Positions 15,469-25,048 are shown, numbered from the stretch's first letter. The stretch: DNA of 64,000 bases from Candidatus Electrothrix scaldis (GCA_033584155.1 CP138355.1:2061501-2125500), one strand, 5' to 3'. Translations and numbers: made by a program. The notes: a model not told the origin generated them from the sequence alone.

Positions 15469-17556
15469 ATGGGATCGGGACCGGAGTCATTATCCTTTGT
15501 AAATATCGAATGGCTGAAACAGTTGTATCGACAGCTCAAGCAGTCCGCCGATGAAGAGATACAGGAGCTGGACCGGTTAGAAGATGATTTTTTCAGCCCC
15601 TTGGAATTAATCCGGTTCTATGTCGAACCCTGCCTACAGGCCTTTCGGCCACTCCCGCAACACAGCGGGGTACACTCCCCTGACCCTTGTCAACCTGCCT
15701 TTTCTCTGCTCAATGCTTTCCTGAGCAGTGGTCCCACTACCCACCGGGACGGGAGCCACCAGCTCTTTCTCCTGGGCGATCCAGGGGCGGGCAAGAGCGC
15801 GCTCCTTTTTATGTTGAAGTTGATGCAGCTTGCCGGGTTCTGGCCTAAGAAATACCATTGCCAGCTGCTGAGGCTGGATGAACATACCCTGGATCGGATC
15901 GCGGGCATGGAGGGGAAGGCCAGGACGGTCCTGCTTCTTGATGCCCTGAATGAGGATAAACAGGCCAGGTGCCGAACCCTTGAGCGCCTGCTCCCTCTTT
16001 TACGGGCCGGAGATGATTTTTACCGGGTGATTATTTCCAGCCGCAGTCATTTTTTTCCAGAGCTGTCCCCGGACAGTACAGGCCGCCTGCGGATCAGGGT
16101 TCTGTCCGGTTATAATTGCCCGGTGCTTTATCTTGCCCCTTTTGCTGCCCACCAGATTCGCCAGGTGATTCAGAAACGACTTGCCCGGAATAAGGAAAAT
16201 TACATTGGTTTCCAGCGCTTCGGGGTGGAGCGCCAAAGAAAAAAGGCTGCCCGGCTGCTCCCCAATTTGGGCGAACTGAGCGGTCGGCCCCTTATTCTTC
16301 ATCATGTGCAGACCCTGTTGCAGATTAAGGAACACCGTCTGCGGGACGGCTATACCATCTATGAGGCCCTGATCCAGTATTGGTTGGATCGGCAGATTGA
16401 AAATCTGAAGGGGAGCGGCTGCCGTTGCCTGCCCAAGCGTTTTGAGCTCTTTAACGGCTATGTCCGACTGGCTCGCTGGATGGATGAAAAGGGAAATAAG
16501 GAGATCGGGGTTAGGGAAATCCGGGAGCTTTTCTGCGAAAAGGCGGAAATTTGCCCGCTCCCCCATTGTTCGCCGGATCCGTCGCTTCTCAAAGCGACCA
16601 GCAGGCAGACCTATTGCTTTGCCCATATGACCTATCGGGAATTCCTCCTTGCCCATGCCCTGATCTATGATACTAAGCCCTTTACTACGCCGGTCCGGGC
16701 CACAGACCAGATTGTGCGCTTTCTTGATCTGGCGCACGGGATCAGCGATTACGTGCATCGCCTGAGTCTCTCCGAATTCAATCCCTTTCGTTATGTAGAG
16801 AGCTACAGGACTATGTTTGCCTGGCAGGATCGGCTGGGACGCCTCCGTAACCGGGTGCTGAAAGGACCGGAGATGATCATGCTGCCGGGCGGGCGCTTCA
16901 AAATGGGGGATATCCAGGGGGGAGGCTCCGGTGATGCCCGGCCTGTCCATGAGGTGGAACTGAATAATTTTGCCCTGGGCCGTTACCCGGTCACTTTTGA
17001 GGAGTATGATCTCTTTTGCGTGGCCACCGGAAATCGTAAGCCCTCAGATAATGGCTGGGGCAGGGGGAAACGTCCGGTGGTGGATATCAGCTGGCAGGAT
17101 GCCAATAATTACTGCGAATGGTTGAGCATGATCACAGGCCGCCCCTACCGCCTGCCCACAGAGGCGGAGTGGGAATACGGCTGCCGGGCGGGCACAGAAA
17201 CCGTGTATTTCTTCGGTAATGACGCCCATCTCCTCCATGAATATGCCTGGTTTGCCGAGAATGCCGGAAATATGACCCACCCAGTTGGCCAGAAAAAGGC
17301 CAATGCCTGGGGACTGCATGATCTCTACGGCAATGTCTGGGAGTGGTGTGCTGATAGCTATAAAAAGGATTATTATACAGAACTCCCCATGAGCAACCCG
17401 CCCGGTGCGGAACATGGCGGGGCTGGCCGGGTTTTGCGGGGAGGTTCCTGGGACAGCGGCGAGCGTTTTATCCGCTCCTCCTTCCGTTTTCGCCTTTCTC
17501 CGGGGCTGCGCATTATCCGGGTGGGCTTTCGAGTCGCCCAGGGGTATTTGGAGTAG
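15469..17556 (+). CDS. NACHT NTPase fused to SUMF1 (FGE-sulfatase/CLec) domain, copy 2
   Basis: A 695-residue paralogue of the protein at 12462, aligned along its whole length. Walker A is LLGDPGAGKSALL, Walker B TVLLLDALNED, the post-NACHT helix AHMTYREFLLAHAL. The SUMF1 domain begins LPGGRFKMGDIQ and ends RVLRGGSWDSGERF...VGFRVAQGYLE. I use the ATG at 15469 because its spacing to the conserved W-x-K-x-L block matches copy 1; a TTG five codons earlier is possible, and neither has a good Shine-Dalgarno. In the last 40 residues the two copies differ at exactly the positions that vary in lectin-fold DGR targets while the framework (RGGSW, RS, P, GFR) is kept. Function is presumably sensing or conflict, by analogy with STAND-CLec proteins. 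Confidence 0.83.
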   Translation: MGSGPESLSFVNIEWLKQLYRQLKQSADEEIQELDRLEDDFFSPLELIRFYVEPCLQAFRPLPQHSGVHSPDPCQPAFSLLNAFLSSGPTTHRDGSHQLFLLGDPGAGKSALLFMLKLMQLAGFWPKKYHCQLLRLDEHTLDRIAGMEGKARTVLLLDALNEDKQARCRTLERLLPLLRAGDDFYRVIISSRSHFFPELSPDSTGRLRIRVLSGYNCPVLYLAPFAAHQIRQVIQKRLARNKENYIGFQRFGVERQRKKAARLLPNLGELSGRPLILHHVQTLLQIKEHRLRDGYTIYEALIQYWLDRQIENLKGSGCRCLPKRFELFNGYVRLARWMDEKGNKEIGVREIRELFCEKAEICPLPHCSPDPSLLKATSRQTYCFAHMTYREFLLAHALIYDTKPFTTPVRATDQIVRFLDLAHGISDYVHRLSLSEFNPFRYVESYRTMFAWQDRLGRLRNRVLKGPEMIMLPGGRFKMGDIQGGGSGDARPVHEVELNNFALGRYPVTFEEYDLFCVATGNRKPSDNGWGRGKRPVVDISWQDANNYCEWLSMITGRPYRLPTEAEWEYGCRAGTETVYFFGNDAHLLHEYAWFAENAGNMTHPVGQKKANAWGLHDLYGNVWEWCADSYKKDYYTELPMSNPPGAEHGGAGRVLRGGSWDSGERFIRSSFRFRLSPGLRIIRVGFRVAQGYLE

Positions 17557-17563
17557 GGATGCC

Positions 17564-18989
17564 CTACGCCGTAAACATCTTTCGCACTTCTTTGAGATAA
17601 TCTGAATTGCAGATCACGATGGCCCGATTGCCTTCCTGGATATGGGTGGAGCCCACCGCAGTATGCCAGGCCCCTTCACGAAAGACCGAGCCGATGATGA
17701 TATGGCCGGTAAAGGAGGAGTCCAGCGCTGCCAATGGCTTACGGGTGATGGGTGAGCCTGGGGCAGCGATCAGGTCCACCACCTCCGCATCAAAGCCGTG
17801 CATATGCATCACTGAGAGGAGCTCGCTGCGGCTGATATAGGTGAGGATTTCATTTCCGGCCAGGATTTTTTTATTCAGGACTATATCCGAGCCGCTGGTG
17901 GAGGCCAGGACCATATAGTCCTGATTGCTCACCATACAGATGGTCTTTTTCAGGCCGCAGCCTGGAACATCCGTGTCTAGGTCCATGAGCTGCTTGGCCA
18001 GCAGGCAACTCATGATATTGGTCTCGTTCTGGCCCGTGGTCGCGATAAAGGTGTCCATATCCGGCAGGCCTGCTTCTTCCAGTATATGTTTGTCCGACCC
18101 ATCCCCATGCAGGATCTCGGTATAGGGCAGGGAAGAGGTAAGTTCCAGGGCCCTCTGCTCATCCTGTTCAATCAGGCGCACATTGACTTCTTTGCCCAAT
18201 AAATCAGCCAGGCGGCTTCCAACCAGTCCACCGCCGAGGATCATGATTCGGTTCCGGCGTTGTTGTTGGATGCCGGTCAGCTCCATAAGGCGGGGCAGAT
18301 CATCCTTATTGGCCATGATGAGGACCTGGTCATGGGGCAGGATTTCGTGTTTACCTCCAGGGATAATCGTGGTGATACCCCGTGATATGGCAACAACCCG
18401 AAAGGGGAATTCATGATAATGTTGCGCTATCTCGATCAGGGTTTTATTGGCAAGCGGTGAGTTGTCGCGAATGCGGGCCGCCAGAACCTGCATTTCCCCT
18501 AGGGCTATATCGATGATTTCATCCCCAGAGGTCCGTTTGATCAGGCGGGCGATTTCTTGCGCTGCCAGCTCTTCAGGATGAATGAACAGATTGATTTTCA
18601 AATCTTCACCCCGCAGGATGGCCTCGCTATGTCCGAAGTCTAACGAGCGAACCCGGGCAATCTTGCAGGTAATGCCGAATTTATCAGCGATCATAGAGGT
18701 CATCATATTGACCGCATCATTATCTGTGACCGCAATCAGGTAGTCCATCTGCTCGGCACCGGCTTCCTGCCAGCAGGCAATGTCTCATAGCGCTGCCGTT
18801 AATAATTCGGGCATCGAGGTTATCATCTGCATAACGAACCAAATCTGGATTCGCTTCTATGGCTGTGACCGAATATTCTTCATCCAGCAGGCGTTTTGCC
18901 AGATGAAAGCCGATTCCTCCCAGTCCGAGGATGAGAAAGTTTTTAGATTCTTTTGTATTCTTCTTGAGCTTTTTCAGCGCGTTCAGCAT
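17564..18989 (-). pseudogene. trkA: trkA, K+ uptake regulator, split by a +1 frameshift
   Basis: TrkA is the cytoplasmic NAD(H)-binding subunit that gates Trk potassium channels, with two Rossmann (TrkA-N) plus TrkA-C units. Both are here: the first Rossmann motif is FLILGLGGIGFHLAKRLL, the second RIMILGGGLVGSRLADLL. The N-terminal part reads from the ATG at 18989 to ...IINGSAM; the correct frame resumes as DIACWQEAGAEQMDYLIAVT. One extra base near 18785 separates them (ATG-A-GAC), so the upstream frame ends early at 18720. The rest is intact to the stop. Either the gene is a recent pseudogene, or this is a sequencing or assembly error, or less likely a recoding site. No trkH lies in the window. 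Confidence 0.85.
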
Positions 18990-19019
18990 AGGTTTGGTAT
19001 GGTAAAGAAAGAGGGGGTG

Positions 19020-19050
19020 TGATGCGGATTTTCTCGATGGAATCGCATCA
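19020..19050. promoter_or_regulatory. Hairpin upstream of trkA
   Basis: TGATGCGGATT pairs with AATCGCATCA with a single bulged G, giving a stem of ten pairs about 30 bases before the trkA start. It could be a 5' leader structure; no function can be assigned. Confidence 0.35.
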
Positions 19051-19120
19051 CTCTGCCCCTGATGTCATGCTGTCGATGTCGGATAAATTGCTTGCTTTTG
19101 CTGTTCCGACGGGAAATGAT

Positions 19121-19149
19121 TTGACAGCAAGGGGGGCTATGATTAAAAT
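19121..19149 (+). promoter_or_regulatory. Promoter of the rpmH-rnpA-yidD-yidC cluster
   Basis: A perfect -35 TTGACA (19121-19126), a 17-bp spacer and a -10 TAAAAT (19144-19149), matching the sigma-70 consensus closely. It lies about 175 bp upstream of rpmH, leaving a long AT-rich leader. As the nearest downstream gene encodes a ribosomal protein, a strong growth-rate-controlled promoter is expected here. Confidence 0.75.
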
Positions 19150-19325
19150 ACCTCGTTTTTGAAAATAAATGGCCGGCTTTCATTTATCTCTGATCTGTTC
19201 TGCTGTCGAGAGATTTTCGTATGAGTACTATCCTGAATACCAGACAGATGAGTGTAAGCAAAGGAAAAATATTGATAAGTTCCGGTTTAACTGGTTTACA
19301 ACAAGACTGATAAAGGAATTATACC

Positions 19326-19463
19326 ATGAGCAAAAGAACATTTCAGCCCAGTAATCTGAAGCGCAAACGTACCCACGGCTTTCGCGAGCGTATGCAGACC
19401 CGTGCAGGTCAGGCCATTATTAAACGTCGTCGGGCCAAAGGACGGAAACGCCTTTCAGCCTGA
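19326..19463 (+). CDS. rpmH: 50S ribosomal protein L34
   Basis: A 45-residue protein, [20 protein letters not shown] followed by [20 protein letters not shown] and KRLSA, which matches bacterial L34 over its whole length. L34 is a small basic protein of the large ribosomal subunit. It heads the conserved rpmH-rnpA-yidD-yidC-jag-mnmE cluster, close to the replication origin in many bacteria; dnaA is not visible here. TTATACC precedes the ATG with an AAGGAAT Shine-Dalgarno. Confidence 0.97.
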   Translation: MSKRTFQPSNLKRKRTHGFRERMQTRAGQAIIKRRRAKGRKRLSA

Positions 19464-19477
19464 TTTGCCTGATTCGT

Positions 19478-19840
19478 ATGCAACGGTTCGGGCAACAGAA
19501 CTCTGGACGACTCAGAAAAACTAGGGAGTTCAACAGAGTTTACCGAAACGGTGCGCGGTTGTACGGAAAAGGCTTCACTCTTGTGTATCTGCAGGATGAA
19601 CAGTCCGGTAGCCGTTTTTCTGCGAGCCGATTAGGGATTTCTGTGCCGCGTAAGGTCGGCAATGCTGTGCAGCGCAATAGGATTAAACGGATTATTCGAG
19701 AGGCTTTTCGCCTGCATCGGGAGGTCTTTCCCCAAGGCAGTGATGTTGTTTTTACTGTGCGCCCGGGCTTTCCTTTGACCGGGATGCAGGCTGTCCGGGA
19801 TGCTGTTGCTGCACTCACCGGATCTGGAGGTTCCAGATAA
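19478..19840 (+). CDS. rnpA: Ribonuclease P protein component
   Basis: A 120-residue basic protein with the RnpA signature [20 protein letters not shown] followed by KRIIREAFR, which binds the 5' leader of pre-tRNA and the catalytic RNA. It starts 14 bases after rpmH and its stop overlaps the yidD start by one base (TAATG). Size and order match the standard cluster. Confidence 0.96.
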   Translation: MQRFGQQNSGRLRKTREFNRVYRNGARLYGKGFTLVYLQDEQSGSRFSASRLGISVPRKVGNAVQRNRIKRIIREAFRLHREVFPQGSDVVFTVRPGFPLTGMQAVRDAVAALTGSGGSR

Positions 19841-20145
19841 TGTGCAATCAGGCGCCCGGACAGTTCGAACACCTCGAACACCTGCCTTCCCCGGATTCGC
19901 CGGACAGGAATCAGGCCCCGAAAAAAACAGGTATCGTGGCTCTCTTTTTCCTTTTGCTGATAAAAGGGTACCGCTACGGTATCTCGCCGCTTTTCCCCCC
20001 CAGCTGTCGTTATATACCGACCTGTTCGGAATATGCTGTTGAGGCCATTGGCCGATACGGTGCATTGCGTGGGGGGTGGCTTTCCCTGTGTCGCATTCTG
20101 CGTTGTCATCCCTTTGCCCCTGGCGGCTATGACCCGGTTAATTAA
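19840..20145 (+). CDS. yidD: Membrane protein insertion efficiency factor YidD
   Basis: A 101-residue protein whose core [40 protein letters not shown] and [12 protein letters not shown] is the YidD (DUF37) signature. YidD assists membrane insertion through YidC. An N-terminal extension of about 28 residues ([20 protein letters not shown]) is not part of the family; a later start could be used, but the 1-base overlap with rnpA favours this ATG by translational coupling. Confidence 0.93.
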   Translation: MCNQAPGQFEHLEHLPSPDSPDRNQAPKKTGIVALFFLLLIKGYRYGISPLFPPSCRYIPTCSEYAVEAIGRYGALRGGWLSLCRILRCHPFAPGGYDPVN

Positions 20146-20213
20146 TCTCTTGCACGCACCGTTCTCAAAGGTTTCCCCTCCAGAGACCCCATTAATTCAA
20201 GGATAAGATTTTC

Positions 20214-21935
20214 ATGGACATGCAACGGGCCTTTCTGGCTATAATTATTTCATTTGTCATCCTGATAGGGTACCAGCATTATTTTATGCCCGCTGCTCCT
20301 CCGGTGGTTCCGGGGCAGGTTGCGCAACAGGGAGATGGAGCGTCTGGCAGCGCTACCCCGCAAGGCGGGGATACTTCTTCGGCTTCTCCTCAGACCGTAT
20401 CAACAGCCGCTGGGCAGGGGAGTGAAGCAGGCCAGGCTCCGGTAAAGACAACAGTTGCTGTGGATGAGAACGCCCGCGATATCACAGTGAATACCCCGCT
20501 CTATACAGCGATTTTTTTTGAGCAGGGCGGTGGCCTGAAGAGCTTTGTCTTAAAAAAATATCGGACAGCAAAGGCCGAGGATGCGCCCTCTATGGAGATG
20601 GTGACGACCACGAATCCGGCAGAGCTGCCGATGATTTTTTCCCTGGACAACGGTGCAGGCTTAGAATTGCCGTTGTTTAAGGCTGAGGCGACCTCTGTGC
20701 AGGTAGGAGAAGGCGGCCCTGGCCACCTCAAGATGACTGCTATGCAGGCCGATGGGATACGGATTGAGCGCTATCTCACCTTCACCCCGGACACCTATCT
20801 AATAGACAGTAGATATGTGGTGACTAACACCAGTACTGTTCCTTTGCAGATCAGCCCGGCCCTGGTTATGACCAATGGGCCTTTTGCCTTCGGGGCGGCT
20901 AGCGGAGGCTACCTGTCAGGTGGGGCTGCCGGGATGTTCAGCGGACCTGCTGCGTACGTGAGTGGTAAGCTGGAAGAAATAAAAGTGAAAAAATTGGCAA
21001 ACGGTCCTTTTGTGCTGCAAGGTGCTGTCCGATGGGCTGCCCATGTGGATAATTACTTCATGAACGCTTTGATTCCCGGCGGAAATACGGTTGGTGCCTT
21101 TACCGCACAGGGGAAAGATAAGGTCCGTACGGTGTTGTCCAACGGTATTCTGAAACTGAATCCGGAAGAAAGCAAGGAATTCCGTTATGAGGGCTTTTTC
21201 GGTCCCAAGAAATTGGCCTATCTCAAGGCAACGGGCTATGATTTGGCGGAAGCAATCAACTTTGGTTGGTTTGATATTCTGGCCAAGCCTATGCTCTATC
21301 TGCTGAATTTTTTCTATTCTGTTTTCGGTAACTACGGTGTCGCTATTATTCTTCTTACCTGTCTGATCAAGGGGACTTTTTGGCCTATTACCCAGAAGGG
21401 TATGAAATCCATGAAGAATATGCAGAAATTACAACCGAAGGTAGCAAAACTTCGTGAGAAGTATAAAGACGACCCAATGAAGGTGAATCAGGAGATGATG
21501 GCCCTGTATAAAACCTACAAGGTTAATCCTGTAGGAGGCTGTCTTCCTATGTTTATCCAGATTCCCTTTTTCTTTGCCCTGTATCGGGTCTTGATGGCGG
21601 CCATAGAATTGCGCCATGCCCCGTTTATGTTTTGGATCAATGACCTGTCTGCACCGGATCGTTTGATGGTCGGTTTTGATATTCCTTATTTGCACGGAAT
21701 ACCGGTCCTGACTATCCTGATGGGTGGATCCATGTACTTACAGCAGAAAATGACACCGACAACGGCAGATCCGACTCAGGCTAAGGTCATGCAGTTTCTG
21801 CCTATTATTTTTACAGCGATGTTTATTAATTTTGCCTCCGGGCTGGTTCTGTACTGGTTTGTCAATAATCTGCTCTCTATTCTGCAGCAGCAGCTTATCA
21901 ACCGGCAGACGGGCAGAGGAACAACAACTGCCTGA
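20214..21935 (+). CDS. yidC: Membrane protein insertase YidC
   Basis: A 573-residue insertase of the Gram-negative type. It has an N-terminal anchor (MDMQRAFLAIIISFVILIGY), a Gly/Ser/Gln-rich linker, a large periplasmic beta domain (~80-340) and the conserved C-terminal Oxa1 domain (~350-565) with NYGVAIILLTCLIKGTFWPI, PVGGCLPMFIQIPFFFALYR and the final FINFASGLVLYWFVNNLLSI. The hydrophilic-groove Arg is likely the K/R in CLIKGTFWP. YidC inserts membrane proteins with or without SecYEG. It lies 68 bases after yidD and is followed by jag. Confidence 0.97.
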   Translation: MDMQRAFLAIIISFVILIGYQHYFMPAAPPVVPGQVAQQGDGASGSATPQGGDTSSASPQTVSTAAGQGSEAGQAPVKTTVAVDENARDITVNTPLYTAIFFEQGGGLKSFVLKKYRTAKAEDAPSMEMVTTTNPAELPMIFSLDNGAGLELPLFKAEATSVQVGEGGPGHLKMTAMQADGIRIERYLTFTPDTYLIDSRYVVTNTSTVPLQISPALVMTNGPFAFGAASGGYLSGGAAGMFSGPAAYVSGKLEEIKVKKLANGPFVLQGAVRWAAHVDNYFMNALIPGGNTVGAFTAQGKDKVRTVLSNGILKLNPEESKEFRYEGFFGPKKLAYLKATGYDLAEAINFGWFDILAKPMLYLLNFFYSVFGNYGVAIILLTCLIKGTFWPITQKGMKSMKNMQKLQPKVAKLREKYKDDPMKVNQEMMALYKTYKVNPVGGCLPMFIQIPFFFALYRVLMAAIELRHAPFMFWINDLSAPDRLMVGFDIPYLHGIPVLTILMGGSMYLQQKMTPTTADPTQAKVMQFLPIIFTAMFINFASGLVLYWFVNNLLSILQQQLINRQTGRGTTTA

Positions 21936-21963
21936 GAGAATATTATCTAGAGGAACCGTGGAG

Positions 21964-22950
21964 ATGGTAACAAAAAAAGATTTTTACGGCGGCACGGTCA
22001 CCGATGCCATTGCCGAGGCTTGTCAGGAATTTTCAACTTCTCAGGAAGGGTTGGATATTGAAATTCTTGAGACCGGATCATCGGGTATTTTTGGATTGTG
22101 CCGAAAAAAGGCGCATATCCGCGTAGCAAAGAAAGAGAATGCGGCCTCTTCAGCCGTAGAGGCGGGGAGTGCGAGCAAATCAACTCCTCAAAAGAGCTCT
22201 CAAAAGGATGCTCAGGAAAGCAGCAGGGCTGAGCAGGAAAAGAAGAGCATAGCACCTCAAGCACTCCAAAATGAGGAGCGCAGCGAAGAGGGCACAGAAA
22301 AAAGAGCTCCTCAGCCGAAAACAGCACGGGAGAACTCCCGCAAAAACAGTGGGCGGAAAAACAGTAAGAAACCAGCTCCTCGACCGGAGCGACGCAGAGA
22401 TGAGGGCTTACCACCTCCTGAGCTGCCTTCTGATGAAGTCCTGGCCGGAATTCAGGAAGATATTTCCGCCATGCTCAGCATAATGGGTTTTCCCTCAACA
22501 GTGACCGTCACCTTAGAAAATTATACGGTTGCCTGTCATATCAGTGATGATTATGAGGATGAGCTTGTTGGCAAAGAGGGCAGAACCTTGGATAGCCTGC
22601 AATATCTCTTGCGTAAAATTACCTCTAGACGCCTTCCAGAGCGGATTATGCTTTCCCTGGATGTGGGAACCTACCGGGAACGACGTGCAGAGGAATTGAA
22701 AGAACTGGCCCTTGAGCTTGCTGCTCAGGTCCGGGAAGAGGGGAAAACCCAGGCAATCCCAGCCTTAAATCCTTCGGAACGTCGGGTCGTGCATATGGTC
22801 TTACAGGATGATCATACCATCCGGAGTCGTTCTGTGGGGGCAGGCCTGTTTAAGAAGGTATTGATTTATAAGCCTGGCCGAAAGAAACCTTATGCGCGCA
22901 AAGGGAAGGGAAAAAAAGAGCAACAGGGCGAGCGTGCTTCCGACAAGTGA
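21964..22950 (+). CDS. jag: Jag/KhpB-type RNA-binding protein
   Basis: A 328-residue protein with the three-part Jag layout: an N-terminal Jag_N domain (KKDFYGGTVTDAIAEACQEF, ...SSGIFGLCRKKAHI), a long low-complexity Lys/Ser/Glu linker (~60-155), a KH domain (VGKEGRTLDSLQYLLRKI) and an R3H domain (LNPSERRVVHMVLQDD, then RSVG). Jag/KhpB binds RNA and is usually next to yidC. The ATG at 21964 was chosen from the AGAGGA eight bases upstream; an in-frame GTG two codons earlier is possible. Its 3' end overlaps mnmE. Confidence 0.92.
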   Translation: MVTKKDFYGGTVTDAIAEACQEFSTSQEGLDIEILETGSSGIFGLCRKKAHIRVAKKENAASSAVEAGSASKSTPQKSSQKDAQESSRAEQEKKSIAPQALQNEERSEEGTEKRAPQPKTARENSRKNSGRKNSKKPAPRPERRRDEGLPPPELPSDEVLAGIQEDISAMLSIMGFPSTVTVTLENYTVACHISDDYEDELVGKEGRTLDSLQYLLRKITSRRLPERIMLSLDVGTYRERRAEELKELALELAAQVREEGKTQAIPALNPSERRVVHMVLQDDHTIRSRSVGAGLFKKVLIYKPGRKKPYARKGKGKKEQQGERASDK

Positions 22951-24337
22951 TGAGACCATAGCCGCTATTGCCACGGCACCAGGTATTGGCGGTATCGGTG
23001 TTATTCGCATCAGCGGCCCGGAATCTGCTGCAATCCTGGGCAGACTTTTTGTTCCGCAGAGGTCGGCAGCCCTGCAAGAGGATGGCCTGCTGCCGAGCCA
23101 TAGGCTTTGCTACGGGACGGTCAACGATCGGCATGGGGCTGTACTTGATGAGGTTATGGCTGTCTTCATGCGGGCCCCTCATACCTATACACGGGAAGAT
23201 GTTGTTGAGATACAATGTCACGGCAGTTATCTGGTCTTGCAGGCCATACTGGCCGAGGTCCTGCTGGTCGGGGCCCGTGCTGCTGAACCGGGTGAATTCA
23301 CCAAGCGAGCTTTTCTTGCTGGCCGCATTGATCTGACTCAGGCTGAAGCGGTGATTGATCTGCTTCAGGCCCAGAGCATGGGCGGGGTTGAGCTGGCGGT
23401 CAGTCAGCTGCGCGGGGAACTGTATGAGCGGATTAGTGCCATCCGTGATGCCCTTGTTGAGCTTCTGGCTGTTGTTGAGCTCGCCCTGGATTTCCCTGAT
23501 GATGAGACAGATATTTTGGTTACAGATCGTCTGTTGAAGCAAATACAGGAGCAGGTGGAGCAGCCGCTCCAGTTCCTGCTTGCTTTGGCAGATCAGGGCC
23601 GGGTAATTCGTGAAGGGGTGAAAGCGGTTATTGTCGGGCGTCCTAATGTGGGCAAGTCCAGCCTGTTGAATCAGCTTCTTCAGGAAGAACGGGCCTTGGT
23701 GACTGAGATTCCCGGGACTACCCGAGATACCATAGAAGAGCTGATTGCTGTGCAGGGAATTCCTGTGCATCTGGTTGATACAGCAGGTATTCGGGAGCAC
23801 GAGGATGCTGTGGAGGAGCTGGGTATAGAGCGGGCCCGCCAGAAGATGCGGGAGGCTGATCTGGTCCTCTTTGTTGTTGATGCCAGCCGGGGCCTGAGCT
23901 CTATTGATAAGGAATTATACATATCCCTGGATGATCGCAAGCGGATTGCTGTCCTGAATAAAAAGGATATTGCGGATCAGGAGCTGGCACAGGAACTGAG
24001 CAGCTTTTTTGCTGCTGTGCCCCAGGTCTGGACTGCGGCCAAGGCTGGAGAAGGTATTTCGGAGTTACGAGATGCCATATATCAAGCGATAGTCGGTGAA
24101 AGGGAAGAAATGAGTGAAGGAATTTCCTGTGCGCCGAATCTTCGCCATAAGATGATTCTGGAAAAAACACTGAGCGCCTGTGTCCAGGCAAGGCAGACCC
24201 TGGCAATGGGAGGGCCTGCTGATCTGCTGGCTGTTGATCTGCGGCTGGCCCTGGACTATCTTGCTGATATTGTCGGCTTGACCACACCTGATGATGTTCT
24301 TGATGTGCTTTTCAGTCGCTTCTGCATCGGAAAATGA
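22934..24337 (+). CDS. mnmE: tRNA modification GTPase MnmE
   Basis: A 467-residue protein. The N-terminal tetrahydrofolate-binding domain opens [20 protein letters not shown]; the G domain has G1 [16 protein letters not shown]2/G3 [12 protein letters not shown] and DTAG, G4 NKKD; the C-terminus is FCIGK, whose Cys is invariant in MnmE. With MnmG it installs the 5-carboxymethylaminomethyl group at the wobble uridine of certain tRNAs. I use the GTG at 22934, which leaves the usual short N-terminus and a 17-base overlap with jag; an ATG 14 codons upstream (22892) is also open. Confidence 0.94.
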   Translation: MLPTSDETIAAIATAPGIGGIGVIRISGPESAAILGRLFVPQRSAALQEDGLLPSHRLCYGTVNDRHGAVLDEVMAVFMRAPHTYTREDVVEIQCHGSYLVLQAILAEVLLVGARAAEPGEFTKRAFLAGRIDLTQAEAVIDLLQAQSMGGVELAVSQLRGELYERISAIRDALVELLAVVELALDFPDDETDILVTDRLLKQIQEQVEQPLQFLLALADQGRVIREGVKAVIVGRPNVGKSSLLNQLLQEERALVTEIPGTTRDTIEELIAVQGIPVHLVDTAGIREHEDAVEELGIERARQKMREADLVLFVVDASRGLSSIDKELYISLDDRKRIAVLNKKDIADQELAQELSSFFAAVPQVWTAAKAGEGISELRDAIYQAIVGEREEMSEGISCAPNLRHKMILEKTLSACVQARQTLAMGGPADLLAVDLRLALDYLADIVGLTTPDDVLDVLFSRFCIGK

Positions 24338-24400
24338 TCTGCCTGAACTCTTCAGCCGCAAGTAGAGAGAAGGTTAAAAAAATTGAACTAATCATGGGGC

Positions 24401-24446
24401 GGAGAAGCTTTTCTCCTTGACATTTATACTAGGCACATTGTAGTAA
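24401..24446 (+). promoter_or_regulatory. Hairpin plus candidate promoter upstream of the sulfur-carrier gene
   Basis: GGAGAA-GCTT-TTCTCC (24401-24416) is a perfect 6-bp stem that may end mnmE transcription. It is followed immediately by TTGACA (24417-24422), an 18-bp spacer and TAGTAA (24441-24446). The -35 is perfect but the -10 is poor. No TPP riboswitch motif was found between this and the thiS-like gene. Confidence 0.45.
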
Positions 24447-24554
24447 GTATAGTGTGGTTCTGTATAAATGAGGAGTGACCTCGTTGTAATTATACAGAAA
24501 AATCAGGGTTGGATTTTTTTGCGAAAAAACCATAAGTTTTTTGGAGGAGAAATT

Positions 24555-24764
24555 ATGGAGATCAGGTTAAATGGAGAATCTCGTTTTATTGATAAGGTAA
24601 CGAAGATGAGCGTTGCCGGTCTGCTGGAAATGGAGCAGGTTGCTTCCCCGGAGATGGTGGCTGTGCAGCTGAACGGCGAGATTGTTGATCGGAGTACCTA
24701 TCATAACACTATGATTGTGGACAGAAACGAGGTCGATTTCCTATATTTCATGGCAGGTGGTTGA
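24555..24764 (+). CDS. ThiS/MoaD-type sulfur carrier protein
   Basis: A 69-residue ubiquitin-fold protein starting MEIRLNGESRFIDKVTKMSV and ending VDFLYFMAGG. The terminal Gly-Gly is the site adenylated and thiocarboxylated by a ThiF/MoeB-type enzyme. The start is the ATG behind GGAGGA (24543), not an upstream frame start. The next genes are an E1-like adenylyltransferase, a JAMM peptidase and a sulfite reductase-TusA fusion, so this carrier probably serves cysteine or other sulfur assimilation rather than thiamine alone; no thiG, thiH or thiE is nearby. Confidence 0.88.
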   Translation: MEIRLNGESRFIDKVTKMSVAGLLEMEQVASPEMVAVQLNGEIVDRSTYHNTMIVDRNEVDFLYFMAGG

Positions 24765-24862
24765 TATGCAGCCCTTGGCAAAAAGTGAAAAGGGCAAATG
24801 ATGGTGCTGGTACAGGAAGTCCCTGCCACCTTCTGAATGCTCCAATTGGAAAAGCTTCTTAC

Positions 24863-24901
24863 GGGATGCGGAAGGTGTTCCGCATCCCTTTTGTATTTTT
24901 A
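24863..24901 (+). terminator. Rho-independent terminator
   Basis: GGGATGCGGAA (24863-24873), loop GGTG, then TTCCGCATCCC (24878-24888): a perfect 11-bp GC-rich stem followed by TTTTGTATTTTT. It lies 100 bases after the sulfur-carrier gene and would separate or attenuate its transcription from the ThiF-like gene. Confidence 0.85.
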
Positions 24902-24921
24902 ATATTTTTGTTCTTTTTATT

Positions 24922-24947
24922 CTCTCGGCCCGGAGGAGGGCCGAGAG
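24922..24947. terminator. Second hairpin between sulfur-carrier and ThiF-like genes
   Basis: CTCTCGGCCC-GGAGGA-GGGCCGAGAG is a perfect 10-bp stem with a 6-base loop 33 bases after the first terminator. It is followed by GAAAATC rather than a T-run on the plus strand. The loop carries GGAGGA, a Shine-Dalgarno sequence, without a start codon at usual spacing. Confidence 0.5.
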
Positions 24948-25048
24948 GAAAATCTTTATTAAAAGGTGCTGGTGATTTTCTGGATCATCCCTTTGTTCTT
25001 ATGCCTTGTTGTCCCCACCCTTGAGGGGTGAGAGAGGAGTTTATATAA

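Noticed and set aside
16000-16950. 316-codon minus-strand open frame
   Set aside because: It lies wholly inside the second NACHT-SUMF1 gene, whose family motifs are continuous in the plus frame.
12462-17556. Complete diversity-generating retroelement
   Set aside because: No reverse transcriptase, accessory protein or template repeat was found near the lectin-fold genes; their tails also fit ordinary FGE-sulfatase domains.
24340-24554. TPP riboswitch upstream of the ThiS-type gene
   Set aside because: No THI-box motifs were seen; the region has a hairpin and a plausible promoter instead.
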